Positions 18,574 to 29,100 of a stretch of DNA of 51,066 nucleotides are shown piece after piece. A program made the translations under genes and the position numbers. How positions within the stretch are numbered: position 1 is the first letter of the stretch; every line of letters begins with the position of its first letter. This stretch comes from CTSoil-075 sp964292325 (GTDB lineage Bacteria; Bacillota; Negativicutes; DSM-13327): assembly GCA_964292325.1 (NCBI GenBank), contig CAXYVG010000017.1, positions 1-51,066 of the forward strand. The letters are read 5' to 3'. The notes under the pieces were generated by a model. That model made no database searches. It was not told the origin of the DNA and saw only the letters and a list, made by a program, of their open reading frames with translations.

Positions 18574-19679
18574 TGACTGTTTATATCTATCAACTGCCAG
18601 AATGGCCACAATTTTACTGGGATTATAAATTTTTAAGTGGGCAACTTGCTAGTGTGCGTCATAAGCAAGGACGTCTTGTTGGCCGTATGGAATCATTGGG
18701 CTTTTCGCTTTGTACAGAGACTAGTTTACAGACGTTGACATTGGACGTTTTGAAAAGTAGTGAAATTGAAGGCGAAAATCTAGATAAAGATCAGGTTCGA
18801 TCGTCGATTGCACGGCGTCTTGGCATAGAGGTTGCGGGAATGGTTCCGTCTGATCGAAGTGTAGATGGAGTAGTTGAGATGATGCTCGATGCCACGCAAA
18901 ATTATGATAAGCCACTAACGAAAGAAAGATTATTCGGATGGCATGCTGCCCTATTTCCTACAAGTTACAGTGGGATGGTAAAAGTAAATGTTGGTTGCTG
19001 GCGTGATGATAAAAAAGGACTTATGCAAGTTATATCAGGTCCTATTGGACATGAATGGGTACATTATGAAGCGCCACCTGCTGAGCTACTTGAGGTAGAA
19101 ATGGCAAAGTTTTTGGAGTGGGTCAATCTGGATTCTGATGTAGATATGGTTTTAAAGGCGTGCATAGCCCATCTTTGGTTTGTAACGATTCACCCTTTTG
19201 AGGATGGTAACGGACGGATTGCTCGGGCTATTGCGGATATGTTTTTAGCACGTTCTGAACAAAGTCCACAGCGATTTTATAGCATGTCAGCGCAAATAAG
19301 GCTTGAGAGGGATGCTTATTATGATATGCTGGAAGAAATGCAAAAAGGGGCCTTAGATATTACAGAGGCTCTAGCTTGGTTTTTGGGGTGCTTGAATCGT
19401 GCGTTTGATGGAGTTGAAGTTATATTGACTGATGTATTGCGCAAAACGCGTTTTTGGGAAAATTACGCCAATGTAGAGCTGAATGATCGTCAGCATTTGC
19501 TACTCAATAAGATGCTAAATGGTTTTGAAGGGAAGCTTACTTCAAGCAAATGGGCTAAAATTGCAAAATGTTCACAGGATACAGCAGCACGCGATATTAA
19601 CAAATTAATTGAGTTTGGAATTTTAATAAAAGATAGTGGTGGTGGACGCAGTACTAGTTATTCTTTAGTTGAGAATTAA
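18573..19679 (+). CDS. Fic family AMPylase-type protein with DUF4172 start and C-terminal winged helix
   Basis: 368 residues. The start YIYQLPEWPQFYWD is typical of DUF4172. The inhibitory helix SSEIEG (S62, E66, G67) precedes the Fic core HPFEDGNGRIAR (H207 onwards), so it is a self-inhibited Fic with all catalytic residues. About 315-368 form a winged helix (LTSSKWAKIAKCSQDTAARDINKLIEFGILI). The TGCGGAGA sites at the promoter are its likely targets. ATG 18573 is preferred over GTG 18564, because GGAGG (18560-18564) is its SD. It lies 144 bp downstream of jetD with its own promoter and terminator, so it may be an accessory or a passenger of the Wadjet locus. It belongs to a different Fic subgroup from the gene at 8520. 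Confidence 0.9.
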   Translation: MTVYIYQLPEWPQFYWDYKFLSGQLASVRHKQGRLVGRMESLGFSLCTETSLQTLTLDVLKSSEIEGENLDKDQVRSSIARRLGIEVAGMVPSDRSVDGVVEMMLDATQNYDKPLTKERLFGWHAALFPTSYSGMVKVNVGCWRDDKKGLMQVISGPIGHEWVHYEAPPAELLEVEMAKFLEWVNLDSDVDMVLKACIAHLWFVTIHPFEDGNGRIARAIADMFLARSEQSPQRFYSMSAQIRLERDAYYDMLEEMQKGALDITEALAWFLGCLNRAFDGVEVILTDVLRKTRFWENYANVELNDRQHLLLNKMLNGFEGKLTSSKWAKIAKCSQDTAARDINKLIEFGILIKDSGGGRSTSYSLVEN

Positions 19680-19711
19680 AATTGTATATGATGGTAATTT
19701 CAAGGTTTCGT

Positions 19712-19740
19712 GGCTTCGGCTTCGGAGCCTATTTTGTTTT
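19712..19740 (+). terminator. Probable terminator of the second Fic gene
   Basis: GGCTTCG (19712-19718) pairs with CGGAGCC (19723-19729) with one G-U pair and a 4-nt loop, then TATTTTGTTTT. Confidence 0.65.
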
Positions 19741-19755
19741 GTATAGTAACTATAC
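19741..19755. repeat. Perfect 7-bp palindrome
   Basis: GTATAGTaACTATAC, immediately after the Fic terminator and before the IS3 remnant. It could be a leftover transposon end or an operator. No partner copy was seen nearby. Confidence 0.3.
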
Positions 19756-19793
19756 TACAATCAGTCTACTTTCATAACGATTGCGACTTATTG

Positions 19794-20076
19794 CAAAGTT
19801 GGCAGTCCTTGTTTACGGAACGCCCAAAGTTTTCATTCATGTCTTTGAACATTGCTTTTTTCACTTCAGGCTTTAATATTTTTTTCTAGAATGCCTTTCA
19901 ATACTTGAATATCCAAATCTTGTTCCGCAACAATCCATTTTAACCTGATATTCTCCTCTTCTATACTTTTTAATCGTTTTAGCTCGGTTATCTCTAGGCC
20001 GTCATATTTTGACTTCCAATTGTAATACGTAGCATCGCTGATATCATTTTTTTGACAGGTTTCTACAATTTTAATC
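19794..20076 (-). mobile_element. Decayed IS3-family transposase remnant (OrfA end, OrfB start)
   Basis: Read on the minus strand from 20076, the frame gives IKIVETCQKNDISDATYYNW, then KSKYDGLEITELKRLK and an EEENIRLKWIVAEQDLD leucine-zipper-like stretch. This is the HTH and helix typical of IS3 OrfA. After a stop and a frame change, EVKKAMFKDMNENFGRS resembles the OrfB start. The OrfA N-terminus, the DDE catalytic domain and both ends are missing, so it cannot move. It marks past transposition at the left edge of the Dnd block. Confidence 0.75.
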
Positions 20077-20149
20077 TAAAATTTTCCTAAAAAGCAGGGG
20101 ATATTTGGTTATTAATTGAAAGTAATCATAGTATACCTTAGGAGGTAAA

Positions 20150-20370
20150 ATAAGCGTTTCATACAAAAAACTTTCAAATTACTTATAGGCTGAGACGTGA
20201 AGAAGAAACGTTTTAAGTAACTGGCATCTATTAGAAATATAGCAATAACCAAATTAGCAAATGATGAGATTGTTACAGTAGGAGTTATCGCTAAAATTTA
20301 TAGTGCTTTGAATTGCAAGATGGATGATATTGTAGAAATCCTTTCTGAATCAGACAAATACGGTAAGTGA
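20150..20370 (+). pseudogene. Broken small XRE (Cro/C1-type) regulator gene
   Basis: A GGAGGT SD (20141-20146) precedes ATA AGC GTT TCA TAC, where ATA replaces the expected ATG. The frame gives ISVSYKKLSNYL, the usual start of short XRE regulators. A 1-nt shift and two stop codons (TGA, TAA) follow in the next frame before it recovers. The recovered part reads LASIRNIAITKLAND, EIVTVGVIAKIYSALNCKMD and DIVEILSESDKYGK. That end matches the family (KLxxNExVTxxVxxKICxALNCxxxDI). It ends 10 bp before the NERD-helicase gene and was probably its regulator, now lost. A weak promoter (TTGGTT 20105-20110, TAGTAT 20129-20134) lies upstream. Confidence 0.75.
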
Positions 20371-20380
20371 GGAACATTTT

Positions 20381-23300
20381 ATGGCTAAGATGATAGATGT
20401 AAGGCCTTCATATAAAGGTGAAGGCAAAGTGTGGGATTGCTTGGAACAATATCTTCCCAATGATACGGTCGTATACAATCAAAGAGAAATTAATGGGAGA
20501 GAATATGATTTTTGCGTAATGACAGAAAATCTCGGAATTATTGTCATTGAAGTAAAAGGATGGTTAGCAGATAGAATTAAAGTCAACGGTGTGGATGATA
20601 TCGAAGTTGGAGGCTATGACAAGCCGCAGGGTTCGCCAAAAAAACAGGCAAGAGCATATAGATTTGCTATATTAAACAAAATCAGTGCCAAGTATAATGT
20701 GAGCCCATTAGTTCTTGATATGGTTTGTTATCCATTTATTTCAAAAGAAGAATATATTGAAACTAATTTGAACATTATTTCAGAAGAACAATACACTCTA
20801 TTCAAAGAAGATATTGAAAATGGAGAAATTTTAAATAAAAAGATTCAGCAGGTATATAGTGCAAACAGTGTTATTCCACACTCAGACTTTTCTTATGAGT
20901 TAATGTTGCGTATTAGGAGAAATCTTGAGCCAGGACTTAAAGACCTTACTGAAGAAAGAAGAGTATTACCATATTCGTTATTGAAAGTGTTTCCAATTGG
21001 TATTTCGAAAGCAGAAATAGAACAGTTGATAAATGAATATTTTGCAGGAGTTAAGAACATTATTTTCGTAGGGAAACCAAAAGACTATGAAAATATTATT
21101 AGCTCGTTAAATGATGCTCTAAAGAAACACAATATTGATTATAAAAAGAATAATTTGTATGTAGGATATGAAAAGGGAATACCGGGAAATTATGATAAGG
21201 AATGCTTTAAAATATTCAATTTTGAGCTGTACTATATTAACTCTCTAGAAAACAAGTGCACTGATAATGTATGTGTTCAGGAGGGAGCAATCACCCCTCT
21301 TATTTCTAATGCATTAAAAAGATTATCGGTATGTTCGTCTTTCAATTTACAGCAATATGAGATTGAGCACGCAACTACTATTCAAGACATTTTAGTAGAA
21401 GCAGGTGCTGGTACAGGAAAAACATTTTCTATGGTATCTAGAATTGCATACTTATGTAATAAAGAGAACGACGCTATCTCAAATATTGCGGAAGAGATAG
21501 CAATGGTTACCTTTACAAACGATGCTGCTATTAATATGAAAAAACGATTAAAGCAGATGTTTATTAATTATTTTATACTTACAGGTAAGGAGAGATTTTT
21601 AAAATTTGTTGAAGATATTGATCGTGCAAATATCTCAACAATTCATAAGTTTGCGATTGAAATACTGAGAGGAGAATCTTTATACACCGGTTTGGGGACG
21701 AATTTTAGAATATCATCTAACGAATATGACAGGGGAAAGGTATATGATATTTTCCTTGAGAAATTCTTGGATGATATGGAAGAAATTAACTCTAATTTTG
21801 CAAATGAACTTCCATTCCCTATCTATGACTTAAAAAAGAAAATAATGAATGTTGCAGATCGTCTGTTTGATAAGAGTATTAATTTCGAACAAATTAAGCG
21901 CGCAGAGATGGGATCTGTTGTAGAAAACAATGTTCCGTATTTCAATGATTTGCTTGTCAAAGTTGTATTTCCGGCTGAGGCAACATATCTTAAGATGATG
22001 AAAAATAGTAATAATGTTGATTTGAAAGAATGTTTAATTGAACTTGGCAAAATTCTTTCGAGTGGCTGTGATAAGCTTGAATCTTTGCATCTTAAATATT
22101 TGTTCATTGACGAATTCCAGGATACTGATGATGTTCAGATCGATGTGTTCCGAAAACTTCAAAGATCTATCAATGAAGATTGTAAGCTATTTGTTGTAGG
22201 TGATTTAAAGCAAAGTATCTATCGCTTTAAAGGAGCAAAATTAAATGCTTTTCAAAGACTTCAAAACGGTAAAGAAAATGAATGGAGTAAACATATACTC
22301 AATAGAAATTATCGTACAGATGGAAGATTGTTAAAGCTTTTTAATGAAGTATTCGTAAAGATGGGAGCTCAGAATAGACTTCCATACTCAGCTGAAAAAG
22401 ATCAACTGGTTAGTGATGTTCTTTCGGATGCGAAGGAAGATGAATTGTTTGTTAGCTTGCCATGTCATGGTAAAGATAGTGAAAAAATTCTTGAGTTGCT
22501 AAATGAAACAATTACAACTGAAAAGGAAAAAATTGAGAGTTACATAAAGGAGAAGCAGCTCAGTAAAGAAGAAAGAACAATTGCAATTTTAGTTAGGAGT
22601 AATTGGCAAGTTGAAAATGTTGTAAGTGCAGTTGCTAAAAAGGATATCATTATTGATATAAATACAGGTGGTGATCTTTTTCAATTACCTTCAACCTTAG
22701 ATCTTTATAAGTTCGTGTTAGCACTTAGTCACAATACAAGTCCTGTATACTTAATCAATTTCATAGAATCCAACTATACTAATCTTAAGTTGGACTATCA
22801 AAAATTACATGGAATGTCCGTAAAAGAGAAATTGGAAGAACTGATAAATATATTGAATAAATTCTTTGATAAAAGATTAGGAATGACTTGGAATTCTCTT
22901 TTGGCAGAGGTTTATAGCCAGCCGATTTTATATGTTCTGAAAAGAATATTTGATGTTTTACAACCTTGGGAAACACATAGCTCTGTTCCTGATAAGCAGA
23001 AAATGTATATAGCAAATTACGAATATTTATTAGAAAGAATGATTAAGTTCTCAAGGATTGATGCATTAACATTGAATCAGGTTATTGAATACTTGGGAAT
23101 TAATATTTTGACAGGGCAGCAACAACTTTCGAGATCAACAGAGGTTAAGGATGAAGGAGTTCATATTATTTGTACAACAGTACATAAATCAAAAGGATTA
23201 GAATATGGAACTGTCATCTTGCCATATACGTTTGAAGATATAAGCGACACTAAGAAGGTTAAGCTTGAAGCAAACTATAATGATAACAAGTTTTATTATA

Positions 23301-23521
23301 CGGTTCTATTTGAGAATGGAATTCGAGAGAGAAATTCAAATTACAGTGAGAGTAAAGAAGTTGCTGAACGGGTTGCTGAAGAGTCTAGAATTCTTTATGT
23401 TGCACTTACAAGAGTAATACGAAGATGCATCTGGATTAATAATATCGACAGTGCACCACATATAAGCTGGGCTTCGTTACTGGAGGGTGAAAATGTCAAT
23501 TGTAATATATACATATCATGA
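20381..23521 (+). CDS. NERD nuclease-UvrD/AddA-like superfamily 1 helicase
   Basis: 1046 residues. The N-terminal NERD domain (about 10-115) keeps PD-(D/E)XK-type residues: D43 in GREYDFCVM and E57/K59 in IVIEVKGW. The helicase part has Walker A AGAGTGKTFSM (about 341), STIHKFAIEIL, Walker B LFIDEFQDTD (about 575), VVGDLKQSIYRFKGA, NRNYRT, TTVHKSKGLEYGTVILP and SRILYVALTRVIRR. All SF1A motifs appear present. It is the first gene of the block, 10 bp after the XRE remnant, and overlaps the next gene by 29 bp. Together with that Fe-S partner it resembles an AddAB-like pair. Its role in the Dnd locus, perhaps degrading unmodified DNA, is inferred. It may also be a separate two-gene defence system. 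Confidence 0.85.
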   Translation: MAKMIDVRPSYKGEGKVWDCLEQYLPNDTVVYNQREINGREYDFCVMTENLGIIVIEVKGWLADRIKVNGVDDIEVGGYDKPQGSPKKQARAYRFAILNKISAKYNVSPLVLDMVCYPFISKEEYIETNLNIISEEQYTLFKEDIENGEILNKKIQQVYSANSVIPHSDFSYELMLRIRRNLEPGLKDLTEERRVLPYSLLKVFPIGISKAEIEQLINEYFAGVKNIIFVGKPKDYENIISSLNDALKKHNIDYKKNNLYVGYEKGIPGNYDKECFKIFNFELYYINSLENKCTDNVCVQEGAITPLISNALKRLSVCSSFNLQQYEIEHATTIQDILVEAGAGTGKTFSMVSRIAYLCNKENDAISNIAEEIAMVTFTNDAAINMKKRLKQMFINYFILTGKERFLKFVEDIDRANISTIHKFAIEILRGESLYTGLGTNFRISSNEYDRGKVYDIFLEKFLDDMEEINSNFANELPFPIYDLKKKIMNVADRLFDKSINFEQIKRAEMGSVVENNVPYFNDLLVKVVFPAEATYLKMMKNSNNVDLKECLIELGKILSSGCDKLESLHLKYLFIDEFQDTDDVQIDVFRKLQRSINEDCKLFVVGDLKQSIYRFKGAKLNAFQRLQNGKENEWSKHILNRNYRTDGRLLKLFNEVFVKMGAQNRLPYSAEKDQLVSDVLSDAKEDELFVSLPCHGKDSEKILELLNETITTEKEKIESYIKEKQLSKEERTIAILVRSNWQVENVVSAVAKKDIIIDINTGGDLFQLPSTLDLYKFVLALSHNTSPVYLINFIESNYTNLKLDYQKLHGMSVKEKLEELINILNKFFDKRLGMTWNSLLAEVYSQPILYVLKRIFDVLQPWETHSSVPDKQKMYIANYEYLLERMIKFSRIDALTLNQVIEYLGINILTGQQQLSRSTEVKDEGVHIICTTVHKSKGLEYGTVILPYTFEDISDTKKVKLEANYNDNKFYYTVLFENGIRERNSNYSESKEVAERVAEESRILYVALTRVIRRCIWINNIDSAPHISWASLLEGENVNCNIYIS

Positions 23522-26156
23522 CCCATATAGACTAAAAGAAAATAAAGAATTGTGGAAAGAAATATCTTCATGTCCATATTTTTGTGTATCTCAGACTCTT
23601 GTAAATGGATTGAAATCTGTTTATGGAGGAAATTTTCAAATCGGAAGAGTAACAACTATAAAAAGACTAATGGATTCATTATATGAGTATTGGACCGGAA
23701 CAGCTTGTGCGGTTAAACAAAATGCAGATATTGATAATATCATTGTAAATTCTGGGGCAGAAACAGGATTAACAGATAATGAACTTGAGAATATCAAAAA
23801 ATCATTCCTATTTAATCGTAATGAGGTTTTTAGTAGTATTCGAACAATGTTTGAATTAAGAATGGATCCTCAAAATATTGTAGAAGAATATTTAACTCCA
23901 GAGCAAAAGTATATTGTATTAGTATTTAAGAAGATTATTGCTTCTGAAAAAGAAAAGGATTTTATACTTAAGGAGAACTTCGAGGAAGAAGAGATAAATC
24001 AAGCTATTGTAAAAGCAATGACCAATGCAAAAGATAATTCTTATTCTAAAGGCGAAGTTGAAGTTGATGTCTTGGATCATATTGTAATTCAAGGGGTACA
24101 TCAGTTTTCTCCATTAATGTTAAGAACCATAGAAGAGATAAGCAAATATAAAAAGGTAATTTTGCTGTTCAATTATCAAGAACAATATAAGAATGTATAT
24201 CAGACCTGGGTAGATATATATTCAGCTTTTGATTGCAAAATTATAGATTTCAAAGGTGAGGAATTCCATTCTACAGACATTAGATCTGCTAGTTATGAAG
24301 GTCATGTGCTGGCTCAAAACATTGGAAAACTTCTAAATGGAAGAAAAGAAGATATATCAGTAAACAAACCATATGAAATCATTGAATTTGACAATATGAC
24401 AGAATTTGCAGGATATGTTGCTAGACTGTTTGAGACTGCAACGGAAAAGGATCCAGCACATCCTATGGCTGCAATGAATGAGCAAATATACGCAGCAGAT
24501 AGTTCAGCAAATGATATTCTGAAGGTATATTTCCCAGAACAATTCGGTGAAAGACAATTTTTGAATTATCCATTAGGACATTTCTTTATTGCTATTGCGA
24601 ATATGTGGGATTCTGAAACGAATGGCATTGTGATTTCAGATATTAATGATATCAGAGAGTGTTTAAGTGCAGGAATTCTTGAAGAAGAAACACCTGGAAG
24701 ATTAGTGTCAACATTTGGGAAAATGAAGGCATTGTTTGAAGGATGTATCTCTGTTGATGATATGCTTTCAAGAATTAAGAAAGTAAAAAAGAATAGGAAG
24801 TTCTTGTCTGATGATAAGAGACAAGAATATGTTGGACATATTTCATATTATGCAGTTTCAATGTATGAAATGAAGGAATTGGAGTCTGCTTTAAATGATT
24901 TAGAGGACTTGGCCTCGTTCTTCTATGAAGATTTTGAAAAGAGACCAAATAATTTCAAGGCGTTTTATAAAAGACTCAAGAAATATCTTCAAGAGGAAAT
25001 ATTAGAAGATAGAGAGTTAGGAGAAGAATTCCTGGATATTATCAATAGGGTTTTGAGTAGGTTAGATGAGGTAGAGAATATTGATGCTTCGGCATCATTT
25101 GAATGTTTAAAGTCAACAATGTCATTGTATTTTGTTCAAGAAACAAAACCAGGAAAGAGTGCAAACTGGATTGTACGAAACTTTGAACAGATTGATGGTG
25201 ATGTTTTGCGAACTACTAATGAGAAAGAAAATAGAGTTTTACATTTTGCTTGTTTAACGGATGAAGATATAAACTCAGTTAAGCAGAGAGCGTTTACTTG
25301 GCCTTTAACGGATGATTTCTTTGAAGTTGCACAAAACCCTGTAGATTGGAAGTACCAGGTGTATGTAAAGGCACGAAAAGAATATAAGAACTTTAAGCGC
25401 TATGCACTGATTTATGGATTGGAGTTTAACAGAGGAAAGTATAAATTGAGTTTTGTTAAGCGAGATGGAGATCAGGAGCGAGAACCATATTATCTTTTGA
25501 AGATTCTTGGAATTAATAAAGAGAGAAATATTGATAGAAGAATAAGAACTAGACTAGAAGATGTTTCAGATATTCAGTTTAGCAAGGGTGCCTCAGGAAA
25601 ATATACTACATATGACTATTATAGATATAAAATCTGCAAGCAAAGATTCTTAATGGAAACTCTCACAGAGGGAAGTACTGTTTACAAGGATAAATTTCTT
25701 CTAGCCAAGTATCTAGAAGTTTGGGTGGAAAATGAGACAAAAGAGAGTATGCAGGGTTTACCTTGTAGTGAAATCATTTTATTAGAAAAATTAAATGAAG
25801 TATATGATGAACTAAAGAAGTATTTTCCATTCACATTAAATGTTAATCGAATTGACATTATAAATAATGTGAGGAATAGGCTCAATAAAGAGAAGTCATT
25901 TGCTGTTCTTACTGAAGATAATCGAAAATTTATGATGATACGAGAATTTTTTATATATAAACAGTTAAAGGATCCAAGAAAGTTTAATCAGGATGTATTA
26001 AAAGACAAGTTCCCGGATGTTAATCAGGATAAGATAGATCAAGATTTGGCAGAAGACATTCTCAGAGAAGCAAAATTCCGTAGTGATACGAATTTATGGT
26101 GTAAGTATTGTACTAATCGTGAGATATGTGTGGCATATTACGCACATATTGAATAG
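23493..26156 (+). CDS. AddB/Cas4-like Fe-S protein, partner of the NERD-UvrD helicase
   Basis: I do not recognise a named family. The clearest signal is C-terminal: YKICKQRFLMETL (C715), then WCKYCTNREICVAYY (C870, C873, C879). This C...CX2CX5C set is like the Fe-S staple that brackets the nuclease domain of AddB and Cas4. Between these cysteines I see no convincing PD-(D/E)XK residues, so the nuclease is probably inactive or very divergent. No Walker A is visible in the N-terminal region, as in AddB-like inactivated helicases. ATG 23493 is preferred over GTG 23487, since the GGAGGG SD is directly upstream. It overlaps the helicase gene, so the two proteins probably act together (inference). 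Length 887-889 residues. Confidence 0.65.
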   Translation: MSIVIYTYHDPYRLKENKELWKEISSCPYFCVSQTLVNGLKSVYGGNFQIGRVTTIKRLMDSLYEYWTGTACAVKQNADIDNIIVNSGAETGLTDNELENIKKSFLFNRNEVFSSIRTMFELRMDPQNIVEEYLTPEQKYIVLVFKKIIASEKEKDFILKENFEEEEINQAIVKAMTNAKDNSYSKGEVEVDVLDHIVIQGVHQFSPLMLRTIEEISKYKKVILLFNYQEQYKNVYQTWVDIYSAFDCKIIDFKGEEFHSTDIRSASYEGHVLAQNIGKLLNGRKEDISVNKPYEIIEFDNMTEFAGYVARLFETATEKDPAHPMAAMNEQIYAADSSANDILKVYFPEQFGERQFLNYPLGHFFIAIANMWDSETNGIVISDINDIRECLSAGILEEETPGRLVSTFGKMKALFEGCISVDDMLSRIKKVKKNRKFLSDDKRQEYVGHISYYAVSMYEMKELESALNDLEDLASFFYEDFEKRPNNFKAFYKRLKKYLQEEILEDRELGEEFLDIINRVLSRLDEVENIDASASFECLKSTMSLYFVQETKPGKSANWIVRNFEQIDGDVLRTTNEKENRVLHFACLTDEDINSVKQRAFTWPLTDDFFEVAQNPVDWKYQVYVKARKEYKNFKRYALIYGLEFNRGKYKLSFVKRDGDQEREPYYLLKILGINKERNIDRRIRTRLEDVSDIQFSKGASGKYTTYDYYRYKICKQRFLMETLTEGSTVYKDKFLLAKYLEVWVENETKESMQGLPCSEIILLEKLNEVYDELKKYFPFTLNVNRIDIINNVRNRLNKEKSFAVLTEDNRKFMMIREFFIYKQLKDPRKFNQDVLKDKFPDVNQDKIDQDLAEDILREAKFRSDTNLWCKYCTNREICVAYYAHIE

Positions 26157-26173
26157 AAATATGGAGGCCGAAT

Positions 26174-29100
26174 ATGCTTAATACCAAAATGTATATTAGA
26201 TGCCCTGTCGATAAAGAAAGCGTAAATGAACCACGAATCTTTGTATGTGGGCAAATAATAAAAGTTGATCAATTTAAACGTACTGTATCGGTCAAAATTC
26301 ATGATCCATTTGGATATCTAATATTTTTTGAGGATTTACCAAAAGGAACAATTGAACTTCCTGAGGGGAGTGTGGATAGATGTAAACTGTTTATTGGATC
26401 TATTGTTGTATATAAAAATACAAACCATAAAATTCTGTCGTGTCAGAAGAGTACAAACGAGTACTACTATTATTATGTTCAGAATTTAGAAGATAAAAGC
26501 ATGGTTAAAGTATCTGAGAGTGATATTGTTGCTTCTTTCAATAATGGACAAGTTGATCCATGTACACAGCTCAAGAAATATGAGTTTCAAAATCCGTGCT
26601 GGTATTTAGGTAGAGCTGTTGTATTTAAAAGTATGAACGTCCTTGGAACCGCAATATATGGATTTAAAGAATTAGCAGGTTCAAAAATGTATTTGATGCC
26701 TCATCAGGTAAATACAATTATGAGATGCCTTCAAGAATCACCATGCAGATATATGCTTGCTGATGAAGTTGGTATGGGCAAGACCGTTGAGGCAATATCT
26801 GTATACAAAGTTTTTGCAATGAATCAGAGTAATACAAAAGCTCTGGTCATTGTCCCTCAGGCATTAAAAGCACAATGGATTTCGGAATTATTATTAAAGT
26901 TTAATATTCCTAATGGTATTGGAGCAAATAATAATTCCCTTGAGGTAAGAACCCTTGAGGAAATAAAAGACAATGAGATAAAGATAAGATGGGATTTCGT
27001 GATCGTTGATGAGGTTCACTCATATTTATTTTCAAGAGATGAATATGAAAAACTTTATCTTATTAGTAAATTTGCAAAGAATATTCTTTTACTGAGTGCA
27101 ACTCCTGTACAGCAAAAAAAGGAAGAATATTTATATTTGCTTAGACTATTATTGCCTCAAAAATATGATTTATATACTGTTGAGAAGTTTAGTAAGTTAA
27201 TAAACATGCAAAGTAAAATAATACAAAAGACAGCTTTAATTCTAGATGATCTAGGCGATTATGAAGAAGAAATAGAAGCTGTTTTGAAAAAAAATGGAGA
27301 TGCGCATAAATCAGAGGAGTGCAAAGAATTATTTGAAGAAATTCATGATGATTTGGAAGAAATCTGTGATGATTTAAATGATCAAAAACTTACTGAATTA
27401 TTTGAGCAAATCGTATATGGTGATGCTGATTTGGGAGTTTATGCTATTAAAGTTATTATTTCATATATTTGCAGTAACTATCAGATAGAGAGTAATATAA
27501 TCAGGAATAGAAGAAAGATTCTTGAGTCGGAAGATGAAGAAGAACAGTTAATGGCTACAAGAGATCTTGTAGAGATAGAATATTCTGCAGATAATGAAAA
27601 GAATTTGTATGAACACCTAACATATAATGAACTTTCGAATTGGATAATTAGAGGTCTTGAGGATGAATCTCTCAATGTGGAACTAGATATTAAACCATTA
27701 TTATCTAGTTTCTTCAGCTCTCCATGGGCATTTTATAAGAGGATTGTTAAGGCTAATGCTGACGAATCCATATTAGAGAATGCTAAGAGATGGGTGGAAG
27801 CAGAGCAGTATAATATTGAGCATATTGAGGATATCTTAAATGATCCAGATCAATATAGTGATTGCTATTCATCAAGATTAGTAGTGGTTTTAAATGCACT
27901 ATTTGATGAGTTATATGACAAAAAAATAGTATTGTTTACAAATCACAAGGAAACATTTGACGCATATAGAGAAGCATTATCAAAGGCGTTCCCAGAAGAA
28001 GAGATTAGTTTCTTCGGTGCAGATATGGGCACAGATGCTATTGAACTAAATGCATATAGATTTCAAACACAGTCTGAATGCCGAATAATGTTATGCGATT
28101 TTACTGGTGGAGAAGGTCGTAACTTCCAGTGCGCGGATTATATTATTCATATAGATTTGCCATGGGATGCAAGCGCAATTGAGCAAAGAATAGGTCGACT
28201 AGATCGTTTAGGAAGAGATATGTCTCGGCCGGTTGTATATTCGGTTGTGGTTCATACAAAAGATACTTTTGAGGAAGCCTTGTTTAGTTTCTTTAAAGAT
28301 GGTTTACAGATATTCAATCAATCTTTAAGTGGAATGGAAGTCATCATGAAAGACATAAATGACGAGATTATTTCTGCTATCAAGGGAGACTTTAAGTATG
28401 GTCTTTTTGAACGTATTCCTAAAATTATAAAATTAGCTAATTCAATGCGAGATATAATTCGAAAAGAACAAAATTTTGATGCGGCAGGTTTTATTTATAG
28501 GCCATTATATGCTGAACTTAGAAGATTAATAGAATATTATGCTCAAAATGAGAATGAGTTATTTGCTACGACCATGTCAAATTGGGCTAGTTTGGCAGGA
28601 CTTCATGGAAGTGTGAATAAGTCGGGTGAAATAGTTTATTCTGCAACATCATTCTCGCCTAGATCCGCTATCAATTCTCAATTAATACCTCCGCGCTGGA
28701 ATGATTATCTAAATTCTGAAAAAAATAAGTTTTTGACTAATGTTCAGACATCATATGATAAGAGCATTTTAAGAAAATCTCAAGATAGAGCAATACGGGG
28801 GACATTTTCGAGAAAACTTGCAATTGAAAATGATTATTTGCATTTTTTTGCACCTGGGGACGAAGTCTTTGATTGTATAGTTGATAATGCAATGAATTCT
28901 TGTAAGGGATGTGCAAGTGCTTTTGCAGTGAAGAGTAGAATTAGTTGGTGTGGATTGGTATTTACATGGTCAATTGCTCCTAATAATGTTTACATGTTTG
29001 ATAATGGGGTTTCTTTATATGCAATGAGTCCATATAGAAATTACCTGCTATCTGAACAGGTAGTCTCACCAGTTTCTATATCAAATGAAGACGCTTTGGA

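Noticed and set aside
20381..23521. Assignment of the helicase pair as Gabija or housekeeping AddAB
   Set aside because: Gabija GajA is an OLD-family protein, which is not present. The NERD fusion and missing nuclease motif in the partner do not fit housekeeping AddAB.
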